DNA of 11,745 nucleotides, from the NCBI GenBank assembly GCA_029974875.1, contig JARKQP010000502.1, forward strand, positions 1 through 11,745. The letters run 5' to 3'. A program made the translations under genes and the position numbers. Each line of letters begins with the position of its first letter. Within the stretch, counting starts at the first letter, position 1. The DNA is from Mobilitalea sp. Its GTDB lineage: Bacteria; Bacillota_A; Clostridia; Lachnospirales; Lachnospiraceae. This document shows positions 5,728 through 11,745 of the stretch, piece after piece. Under the pieces are notes generated by a model, which made no database searches, was not told the origin of the DNA, and was given only the letters and a program-made list of their open reading frames with translations.

Positions 5728-6723
5728 TTATCCTTTTCTGATTGTGTCCCGCATCCGGTAGAGATGGCCCAGGAATTTACGGTCTGTATCGGTCATCTGA
5801 TAGGAATTAGGATAGATCATCATATCCCGGTGCCTGTCATTCTTCCCCACTACCTGCTTCTGTACCAGCTGATAGCGGAGCAACAGCTCCTGGGGCACCG
5901 GAGAAACCCAAATGTAGCTGGAGGGGACGTTGGTCAACAAATCGAATTGACTTCCCCGCTCATAAATATAGATATTCTTCCTGCTGCCTGTCGTATGCTC
6001 CAGTTTCCGGATTTCCCCTGCCGCCAGGGAAGGAATCCCGGTATCGCCATGGGCTATTTCGATCAGACCGCTTAAATCCGATAACCGGAGTTCCTTCTTA
6101 TTGGCAAGGGGGCAACTGCCTGACATCAGTGCCACATATTCAAATTCCAATAAGGTATCACCGTATAAATCAAGCTCCTTTAACAGCTTATGATAGTACC
6201 TCTCATATTCCAAGGGATAGCGCAGGATGCCAAGATGGTGCTTTTTGGAGGATACATTTTGAATTACCTGCATGGAGCTGGTTTCAGAAAAATCGATCTG
6301 CAGTCCGTCCGTATCTGCAATTTCCCTGACAAACCCGGCGAAGGCATAGGAAATATAGCTGGCCCTCGGAACTGAAATACTAAAGTAGTGCTTCATCCCT
6401 TCCAGCTTATATTTCGCTTCAACCGCTTCGAATTTTTCCAGGATTTCTTTTGTGGAAAGCAGGAACTGGGTTCCTTCCCTGGTCAGGGACACCCCCTTGG
6501 AGGAGCGCCTGAAAATAGTAATCCCAAGCTCCTTTTCCAGGGCAAGGATTGCCTTGCTCAGGTTTGGCTGGTTCATATACAAATTTACAGCGGCCTGTGT
6601 CATTGAACCGGTTTTAGCAACTTCTGCAACATATTTCAAATCTAAGATATCCATAATAACGTCCATGCCATCTTTATGGACATTGCCCCTATACTGCGCA
6701 AATTGCCCTGATCGTACCGGCAT
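5728..6723 (-). CDS. LysR-family transcriptional regulator
   Basis: A 331-residue DNA-binding regulator. A winged helix-turn-helix spans about residues 24-83 (DLKYVAEVAKTGSMTQAAVNL, then QPNLSKAI and the wing FRRSSKG). A linker helix (about 84-108) and a periplasmic-binding-protein-like effector domain (about 112-325) follow. LysR proteins bind as tetramers near promoters and respond to a small molecule, which cannot be named here. The start at 6721-6723 is supported by AAGGAGGG placed 10 nt upstream. It gives a 20-23 residue N-terminal extension, since most relatives would begin at the internal Met24 (MDILDLKYV), which has no good ribosome binding site. The gene lies 110 nt downstream of lacM on the same strand. 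It may regulate the sugar operon, the adjacent hydrogenase, or something elsewhere. Unlike many LysR genes it is not divergent from an obvious target. Confidence 0.9.
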   Translation of the reverse strand: MPVRSGQFAQYRGNVHKDGMDVIMDILDLKYVAEVAKTGSMTQAAVNLYMNQPNLSKAILALEKELGITIFRRSSKGVSLTREGTQFLLSTKEILEKFEAVEAKYKLEGMKHYFSISVPRASYISYAFAGFVREIADTDGLQIDFSETSSMQVIQNVSSKKHHLGILRYPLEYERYYHKLLKELDLYGDTLLEFEYVALMSGSCPLANKKELRLSDLSGLIEIAHGDTGIPSLAAGEIRKLEHTTGSRKNIYIYERGSQFDLLTNVPSSYIWVSPVPQELLLRYQLVQKQVVGKNDRHRDMMIYPNSYQMTDTDRKFLGHLYRMRDTIRKG

Positions 6724-6833
6724 GGATCCGGTCCCTCCTTCGTTGATTTATTTTACTTCTTTCAACCGCACAGTCTCACTCATAATCAGACAAGCAGTAC
6801 ACTAATATTCTTTCTAAATTTGGATGGCAGCCT

Positions 6834-7814
6834 TTAAAGCCTGGTAATGCAAAACGAATAGGTAATATCCTTCCCGGCATCAATATGGTATGCCGGCTCA
6901 ACATCCGCTCCCCAGCTGTTGATCCCGCCGACTCCCCTGACCGCACCAAGAATTGATATCACCGTCCTCCTTGCGGCCGGCAGCTCCTCCTGATGGGTGG
7001 CATTTTCCAGCTCCTGCGCTGTATAGGGAATACAGGAAAATGCGAAATCCCGGCCAATTCCCGAGAACCGGATTCCAAAAGAATCCCCGTCCTTTCTTGA
7101 ATTATCAAGGGTTGAACTGCGGTATACCTCCAGCCACTTTGTGTCCACATGCACATTGCAGTCCTGGGGAACCAGGTAGGGTGTTACAGGCAGCCCCTCC
7201 ACCTCATAGATTCCGGGGATTCCCCCTTCCTTACGGTCTGGATAGGTTTCTCCCGAAATTCCCTCATACCTGTATTTGGTGGCCTTGGTCGGTACAATGA
7301 AACGCATGCCGAACACCGGCAGCTCCGGCAAGCCCGCCCTTCCATGATAATGCACCGCCACTTCAATCTCTCCGCCCGGGCTTACCTCATAGGTAACCCC
7401 TACGGTTACAGCCGGTACTGTGATTGTCTGATAGGTATATCCTATCTTCACCTTATGCGCCGTTTCCTTCCCGGAATACCGGTTATTTACCGGTGGCAGT
7501 GGCAGCTCTATTTTTTCATCCTCCACAAAAACCCCGATCCCGATACAGTCGATGAACATGTCGGCACCAAGCCATATTCCCGATTTTAAGGGGAATTTAT
7601 TCCCCCTGTCATTATCCGTGGTTGCCCGCCAAAAGGTTGGCTTCGGCACACGGTAGAGCCATTCCCTTCCGTCCATGACCAAAGATTCCGGCCCGCCAAA
7701 TTGATAGGAAAAGATATAATCAAAGTCCTTTCCATGGACACCCAGGGTACAGTCCCCGTAAACAAGCCGGAGTACCTCTTTCTCCGGATTTTCCTCCCTA
7801 GCTGTATAATCCAT
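6834..7814 (-). CDS. lacM: Beta-galactosidase small subunit LacM
   Basis: A 326-residue protein corresponding to the C-terminal third of a LacZ-type GH2 beta-galactosidase. It contains the linking beta-sandwich and the beta-galactosidase small-chain domain. Recognisable family motifs are FWRATTDNDRG (61-71), LPVFGMRF (165-172), YPDRKEGG (191-198) and GVGGINSWGAD (295-304), where W301 matches the substrate-stacking Trp of E. coli LacZ. It carries no catalytic Glu and should act only as a complex with LacL. The start codon lies inside the end of lacL, in another frame, with a 17-nt overlap and an extended AGGAGGTGA ribosome binding site inside lacL. Split LacL/LacM enzymes of about this size are known from lactobacilli and Leuconostoc, so this is a natural heterodimer design and not a broken lacZ. 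No strong terminator is seen in the 110 nt after it. Confidence 0.93.
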   Translation of the reverse strand: MDYTAREENPEKEVLRLVYGDCTLGVHGKDFDYIFSYQFGGPESLVMDGREWLYRVPKPTFWRATTDNDRGNKFPLKSGIWLGADMFIDCIGIGVFVEDEKIELPLPPVNNRYSGKETAHKVKIGYTYQTITVPAVTVGVTYEVSPGGEIEVAVHYHGRAGLPELPVFGMRFIVPTKATKYRYEGISGETYPDRKEGGIPGIYEVEGLPVTPYLVPQDCNVHVDTKWLEVYRSSTLDNSRKDGDSFGIRFSGIGRDFAFSCIPYTAQELENATHQEELPAARRTVISILGAVRGVGGINSWGADVEPAYHIDAGKDITYSFCITRL

Positions 7815-9684
7815 AAAAATATCTCACCTCCTGCATGGCCGGCTTTTCCGTTCTGTCGGCGAATAGGATTCCATTTCCTGAAAATTCATAATCGGAGGGC
7901 CTGTCGTCAAAATCGCCCCCGTAGCGGAGCACTCTTTCTCCGGTTATCTCATCCTTTACATAAAGAGCCTGGTCAATAAAATCCCAGATAAAGCCTCCCT
8001 GATACATATCATACCGGTTAAGGAGCCCGATATAGGATTTCATTCCGCCCAGCGAATTTCCCATGTCATGCATATATTCGCATAAAATAAAGGGCTTTGT
8101 GGGCTCACCCTCCAAATATTCCACTACCTCCTCCGGCGTGGCATACATCCGGCTCTCTACGTCTGAGATGGAGGCTTCATATTTTCTGTTGTGGAACACA
8201 CCTTCATAATGCACCAGACGGCTGTCATCCCTTTCTTTAAAAAAGCGGTTCATCTGCTCCATATTATCCCCCGCATAGGATTCATTCCCAAGGGACCAGA
8301 ACAGGATGGAGGGGTGGTTTTTAAATACCTCAAAATTAGTCCTTGCCCTGTCGATTACCGCCTCCCTCCACTGGGGAAGACTGCCGGGGACATTCCAGGA
8401 GGGCTCTACCCTACCCTGCTTCTGCCAGGAGCCATGGGATTCCAGATTGGTCTCCGCCATCAGATAGATGCCATTTTCATCACACAGATAATACCAGGGG
8501 ATTTGGTTTGGATAGTGGGAGGTCCGGACTGCGTTGATGTTATTCCTAAGAACCGCCCTCATATCCGTTTCCATCTCTTTCCTGCTGATGCACCTCCCCC
8601 GCTCCGCACTCCATTCATGGCGGTTTACACCGTTTAGGATCAGCCGCTTTCCATTTAAAAGAATTACCTTATTCTTGATTTCAATTCGCCGGAATCCGAT
8701 TTTATAAGGCACTATTTCCACCAGCCTGCCAGCTTTATCAAAGACTTCTACCGTCAGGGCGTAAAGGTAGGGGTTATGGTAATGCCAGGGAATGACCTTG
8801 CCAATTGCAGCCGGAGCCAGCTTAACCTCAGGGCTGATACCGGCATGCCGGTCATAGCAGACATTTCCAAGCTTATCCTTCAGCACAATATGGACCTCGC
8901 CAGGCTCCGCCAGATAGGATAGCTTTAATTCCATCGCCAGGCTGCCGGAAGCATTATCCTCATTCAAACAGGCTTTTACCCACAGATCCTCCACATGGAT
9001 ATCCGGCTTTGCATAAAGCGTAACATCCCGGAAGATTCCGAAGAACCGGAAGAAATCCTGATCCTCCAGATAGGCCGCGGTACTCCTCTTATGCACCTCT
9101 ACCGCCAGCAGGTTTCCCTTTTCCCTGATATAGGGAGAAAGGTCAAATTCCGAAGGAGTGAAGCTGTCCTCTGAATAGCCGATGAATTTCCCGTTCAGCC
9201 ACACATACATAGCCTGCTCCACACCTGCAAAGCAGATACCCACTCTCTTTCCCTGCAAGCCCGGTTCCAGGTCAAAGGTCTTAAGGTAGGAGCCTACCGG
9301 GTTATATTCAGCCTGGCTGAAGGAACCTAAGCCCTCAGCGTTCCCTTCCAGACTATAGGCCGGACGCCGGAACACATGCCCTTCCCAGGGATACATGGTA
9401 TTAATATAATGGATTTTATCGTAACCGGCTAATTCGATATGGCCAGGCACCTTGATTTCATCGAATTCTTCCGGGCAAAATTCCTTCTTATAAAATTCAG
9501 ACGGTCTTTCCCCCGCATTAACTGAATAGCGGAATTTCCAGCTTCCATTTAAGGATTGGCACAACGAATTCTCTCCGGACCGGAGCTCTTCCACGCTACA
9601 ATAGAAAGCATGGTCACTATGAGCCGGAAGCTGATTCATGCGAAATATTTCCGGATTATCCAGGTAGCTAAGATCTGCCCTCAT
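7798..9684 (-). CDS. lacL: Beta-galactosidase large subunit LacL (GH2)
   Basis: A 628-residue catalytic subunit that hydrolyses terminal beta-galactosides such as lactose. It covers the sugar-binding domain (about 40-220, including NPVGSY at 128-133), an immunoglobulin-like domain (about 225-335) and the GH2 TIM barrel (about 336-628). NRHEWSAERG (354-363) and RTSHYPN (387-393) are active-site His motifs. E468 in WSLGNES is the acid/base, and E536 in PFILCEYMHDMGNS is the nucleophile, both near the LacZ positions. There is no signal peptide, so it is cytoplasmic. The barrel ends at EVRYFYGLYS, where a full LacZ would continue. The missing part is LacM, encoded in the next frame. The ribosome binding site GGAAGGAG lies 8 nt from the ATG. 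It starts 37 nt after the second permease, so transport and hydrolysis appear co-transcribed. The exact substrate (lactose, galacto-oligosaccharide or a host-glycan fragment) is not evident. Confidence 0.96.
   Translation of the reverse strand: MRADLSYLDNPEIFRMNQLPAHSDHAFYCSVEELRSGENSLCQSLNGSWKFRYSVNAGERPSEFYKKEFCPEEFDEIKVPGHIELAGYDKIHYINTMYPWEGHVFRRPAYSLEGNAEGLGSFSQAEYNPVGSYLKTFDLEPGLQGKRVGICFAGVEQAMYVWLNGKFIGYSEDSFTPSEFDLSPYIREKGNLLAVEVHKRSTAAYLEDQDFFRFFGIFRDVTLYAKPDIHVEDLWVKACLNEDNASGSLAMELKLSYLAEPGEVHIVLKDKLGNVCYDRHAGISPEVKLAPAAIGKVIPWHYHNPYLYALTVEVFDKAGRLVEIVPYKIGFRRIEIKNKVILLNGKRLILNGVNRHEWSAERGRCISRKEMETDMRAVLRNNINAVRTSHYPNQIPWYYLCDENGIYLMAETNLESHGSWQKQGRVEPSWNVPGSLPQWREAVIDRARTNFEVFKNHPSILFWSLGNESYAGDNMEQMNRFFKERDDSRLVHYEGVFHNRKYEASISDVESRMYATPEEVVEYLEGEPTKPFILCEYMHDMGNSLGGMKSYIGLLNRYDMYQGGFIWDFIDQALYVKDEITGERVLRYGGDFDDRPSDYEFSGNGILFADRTEKPAMQEVRYFYGLYS
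7824..7832 (-). promoter_or_regulatory. lacM ribosome binding site inside lacL
   Basis: AGGAGGTGA on the minus strand is a near-perfect anti-16S match, 9 nt before the lacM ATG. It is built from the lacL codons for a conserved Gln-Glu-Val stretch just before its C-terminus. This strong site, together with the 17-nt overlap, indicates independent but coupled initiation of lacM and not ribosomal frameshifting. Confidence 0.85.
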
Positions 9685-9721
9685 ACTACACTCTCCTTCC
9701 CTTTATTCTTTCTAGGCGCAC

Positions 9722-10555
9722 TTATTCCTTAACGGCACCGGCCGTCACGCCCGCCAGGATATATCTCTGGAAAAATACATAAATAACAATCGTAGACATC
9801 ATAACTATGATAATGCCCGCCGCCAGCCTTTGCCAGGAGCCCTGCTGTGCATTTGCATAATTCATAATAAAGGTGGTTAAGGTACGCAGCTTATTCTTTG
9901 GCATGTATAAATAGGGGATATACATATCGTTAATAATATTGATCGCTTTGATAATACAAACCGTTGCCGTCGCAGGGGTAAGCAAAGGAAAAATAATCCG
10001 TGAAAACAGCCCAAAATAAGAACATCCGTCCAACAAAGCCGCTTCGTCCAGGGACACGGATATTCCCGATAAAAACTGCCTGTAGATATAGAGCTGCATT
10101 AAGTCCGAGGCTACATAGATGATAATCGGTGCCCCCAAGGTGTTATACAGGTTTAAGCCTTGGATGATGCGGAACCTTGCAATTTCCGTTACAAAGTTGG
10201 GAATCAGCATACCTATAAAAAACAGGGCAACGACAAGCTTTTTCCCCCTGAATTGAAAACGTTCGATGATGAACGCAGTTAATGTGCCAAAAATCACGTT
10301 AAAGAAAATGGATATTACCAAAATGATACCAGTATTTTTAAAGCCGAGCAAGAGATATTTATCCGTCAGTACATCCGTGAAATTCTCCAGGGTGATCCTA
10401 TTCATGGGCGGCAACAGCAGGGGGGAGGTATTCACCATGTCAGCCCTGGTTTTAAATGCCGCGAACAATGTAAGCAGAATGGGTGCCAGCACAACGAGAA
10501 CCATGCAAAGGCATATTATTTGTTTTGCAGTCTGATCTGCTATCCTCTTAACCAT
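9722..10555 (-). CDS. Sugar ABC transporter permease, MalG type
   Basis: A 277-residue inner-membrane permease of the carbohydrate-uptake (CUT1) class. About six hydrophobic helices are visible, at roughly 12-33, 73-95, 107-125, 140-160, 185-205 and 245-265. The cytoplasmic EAA loop, which docks the ATPase, reads DEAALLDGCSYFGLF (170-184) and continues to IIFPLL. The N-terminus KRIADQTAKQ with the following FAAFKTRADM and LLPP segment is typical of MalG-type partners. Its start codon is one base after the stop codon of the other permease, with GGAGG 7 nt upstream, so the two are made together as a heterodimer. Position before lacL suggests a beta-galactoside or oligosaccharide cargo. No ATPase gene is in the window. 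CUT1 systems in Clostridia often share an ATPase encoded elsewhere. Confidence 0.94.
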   Translation of the reverse strand: MVKRIADQTAKQIICLCMVLVVLAPILLTLFAAFKTRADMVNTSPLLLPPMNRITLENFTDVLTDKYLLLGFKNTGIILVISIFFNVIFGTLTAFIIERFQFRGKKLVVALFFIGMLIPNFVTEIARFRIIQGLNLYNTLGAPIIIYVASDLMQLYIYRQFLSGISVSLDEAALLDGCSYFGLFSRIIFPLLTPATATVCIIKAINIINDMYIPYLYMPKNKLRTLTTFIMNYANAQQGSWQRLAAGIIIVMMSTIVIYVFFQRYILAGVTAGAVKE

Positions 10556-10556
10556 A

Positions 10557-11477
10557 TTATTTCCTCCTATCCCTTAAAACCAGACCATGGATGATATTAT
10601 TCTGGATCAAATAGATCACCACAATCATAACCATAATTGCCACCGCCATCGTTGACGCAAGACCAAAGTTAGAGAAGGTAAAGGCCGTCTTAATGGTATA
10701 CAGGGTAAAGGTAGAGGATGCATAGCCGGGACCTCCGGAGGTCATAACAAAGGGAATGTCAAATACCTGAAGCGCTCCCCGGACATTATCAAACAGGATG
10801 AAATCTACCATCAACATAATTGCCGGAATTTGGACATACCTGAACAAATGCATGGCATTTGCACCATCCACCCTTGCCGCCTCTTCGATATCCTTCGGGA
10901 TGGATTGCAGCGCCGCCATAAACAGAACCACATGATATCCGCTAAATCTCCAGACGGATACAAAGGACAGCACATAATTCACAATCTTCGAATCCGATAA
11001 CCAATTTGCGCTCAGGAAGTCCAGATTCAGCAGCGCCAGGATAGAATCAAAGGCACCGTTGATGGGCGAGAAGAAATAGGAAAAGGCATAGGATATTGCC
11101 ACACCATTAATAATGTAAGGTAAAAATACCATCGTCTTATAAAACTTAGCCGCACGGAGCCTGCTGTTCAGCAGCACTGCAAATAATAGTTCCAGCGGGA
11201 TCATGCACAAGTGCACCACAAAATACACGGCATTATTCTTTAAGGATAGCCATAGATCCTTATTCTGAAACATGGCTATATAATTATCAATCCAAATGAA
11301 CTTGCTTTCCGGGGAAAAACCATCCCAGTTTGTGAAGCTCATGCGGAACAGATCAATTGCAGGGACTACTACAAACCCGATCAAGAGCGCTACCGGTATG
11401 ACCAGGGAAAGCAGGATGAACCAGGTTCTCTTTCTATTTAATTTTGTCATATAAAAATCATTCTCCATTCCAAACAT
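10557..11477 (-). CDS. Sugar ABC transporter permease, MalF type
   Basis: A CUT1 permease of 306 residues as given, or 297 if translation starts at the internal MTKLNRKR. About six membrane helices are visible, the first at about 19-40, followed by the family-typical periplasmic FTNWDGF segment (48-54). The EAA loop is EEAARVDGANAMHLF (198-212), followed by VQIPAI. FVMTSGGPG (244-252) is also characteristic. The start is unclear. The ATG at 11475-11477 has no good ribosome binding site. ATG at 11448-11450 has GGAG 12 nt upstream, and RKR just before the first helix fits a short cytoplasmic N-terminus. It pairs with the MalG-type permease directly downstream and would receive sugar from the binding protein whose end lies at 11686-11745. 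Confidence 0.93.
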   Translation of the reverse strand: MFGMENDFYMTKLNRKRTWFILLSLVIPVALLIGFVVVPAIDLFRMSFTNWDGFSPESKFIWIDNYIAMFQNKDLWLSLKNNAVYFVVHLCMIPLELLFAVLLNSRLRAAKFYKTMVFLPYIINGVAISYAFSYFFSPINGAFDSILALLNLDFLSANWLSDSKIVNYVLSFVSVWRFSGYHVVLFMAALQSIPKDIEEAARVDGANAMHLFRYVQIPAIMLMVDFILFDNVRGALQVFDIPFVMTSGGPGYASSTFTLYTIKTAFTFSNFGLASTMAVAIMVMIVVIYLIQNNIIHGLVLRDRRK

Positions 11478-11524
11478 GCTGCACTACAGCACTCTTTACG
11501 GTATAAATCCGGCCAGGTTAAAAA

Positions 11525-11601
11525 GCTGCTCCTTTGTTACCGGCAGGATGCATAATTGATCAACATGCCGCTCCTTGTTGCCAGAAAGCAGGATTGACCA
11601 A
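11525..11601 (-). repeat. Imperfect tandem duplication in the binding protein-permease gap
   Basis: Two similar segments lie 3 nt apart (11567-11601 and 11525-11563). On the minus strand both read TTGRTCAAT, two variable bases, TGC, then a short variable stretch, then GG(C/T)AACAA(A)GGAGC(G/A)GC. Each copy thus ends in an AAGGAGC ribosome-binding-like motif. The first is followed by an ATG opening a 9-codon frame, the second by no useful start codon. This looks like an old duplication of a leader or start region. No function is assigned. Confidence 0.5.
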
Positions 11602-11631
11602 CGGGCTGATCTCTATTATCAGGCACCAGCC

Positions 11632-11666
11632 TGTTATGAGGGTTACGTTTCGTAACCCTCATAACA
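11632..11666 (-). other. Strong intercistronic hairpin after the solute-binding protein gene
   Basis: A perfect 16-bp inverted repeat with a 3-nt loop (arms 11632-11647 and 11651-11666) begins 19 nt after the stop codon of the binding-protein gene. It has no T-run after it on either strand, so it is not a standard intrinsic terminator. Hairpins in this position in sugar ABC operons are known to protect the upstream message and lower downstream expression, giving excess binding protein over permease. That role is inferred here. Confidence 0.75.
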
Positions 11667-11685
11667 ATAGCCGGTTGCTTTCTGC

Positions 11686-11745
11686 TTATTGAATCTGCAG
11701 CTTTTCCCTTGCCGCTTTCCACTTATTATTCAATTCGGATAAGGT
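11686..11745 (-). CDS. C-terminal end of a probable sugar ABC transporter solute-binding protein
   Basis: Only the last 19 residues (TLSELNNKWKAAREKLQIQ) and a TAA stop are in the window. The rest lies beyond the right edge. A final helix of the form LN-x-K-W-x-x-A-R-x-K is common at the C-terminus of CUT1 solute-binding proteins. The position directly upstream of MalF and MalG-type permeases is the usual place for that gene. The product would be a lipoprotein catching sugar outside the membrane. The call rests mainly on context. Confidence 0.6.
   Translation of the reverse strand, partial: TLSELNNKWKAAREKLQIQ

Noticed and set aside
7798..7814. Frameshift mutation or programmed frameshift in lacZ
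   Set aside because: The split point, subunit sizes, 17-nt overlap and strong internal ribosome binding site match natural LacL/LacM pairs. No slippery heptamer with downstream structure was recognised.
11537..11722. A 61-codon minus-strand frame across the binding protein-permease gap
   Set aside because: It overlaps the end of the binding-protein gene in another frame and runs through the perfect hairpin and duplicated segment. No domain is recognisable.

Overview
Every gene supported here lies on the minus strand. The window looks like part of a Clostridia chromosome, most likely Lachnospiraceae or a close relative. This is an inference from moderate GC with AT-rich intergenic gaps, strong AGGAGG-type ribosome binding sites, short gene spacing, an Hnd-type [FeFe]-hydrogenase operon beside a group B [FeFe]-hydrogenase, and a split LacL/LacM beta-galactosidase. 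No RNA genes, insertion sequences, phage genes or CRISPR arrays were seen.

Transcription runs from high to low coordinates. The right third (about 6834-11745) is a sugar-utilisation operon. It holds the last 20 codons of a probable solute-binding protein, a 208-nt gap with a strong hairpin and an imperfect tandem repeat, two MalF/MalG-type permeases one base apart, and lacL and lacM, which overlap by 17 nt and encode the two halves of a GH2 beta-galactosidase. Together they would import a beta-galactoside and cleave it in the cytoplasm. The transporter ATPase is not in the window. A LysR-type regulator (5728-6723) follows and ends at a clear intrinsic terminator (5664-5701).

The left half is hydrogen and redox metabolism. 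A stand-alone group B [FeFe]-hydrogenase (4135-5604) ends at its own terminator (4005-4066). A 452-nt AT-rich gap carries a good extended -10 promoter. Then comes a compact operon, hndA-hndB-hndC-hndD, for an NAD(P)-linked, probably electron-bifurcating, hydrogenase. HndA, HndB and HndC supply [2Fe-2S], FMN/NAD(P)H and [4Fe-4S] modules. HndD carries the catalytic H-cluster domain, but the window cuts it off before the H-cluster motifs.

The most unusual structure is the 195-nt hndC-hndD gap. It is filled by a tandem array of 34-35 nt units, most of which can form a hairpin. The last copy is itself the hndD Shine-Dalgarno sequence. The arm preceding it can pair either with its own partner or with the ribosome binding site. 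This looks like an RNA control element between the NADH-module gene and the catalytic-subunit gene.
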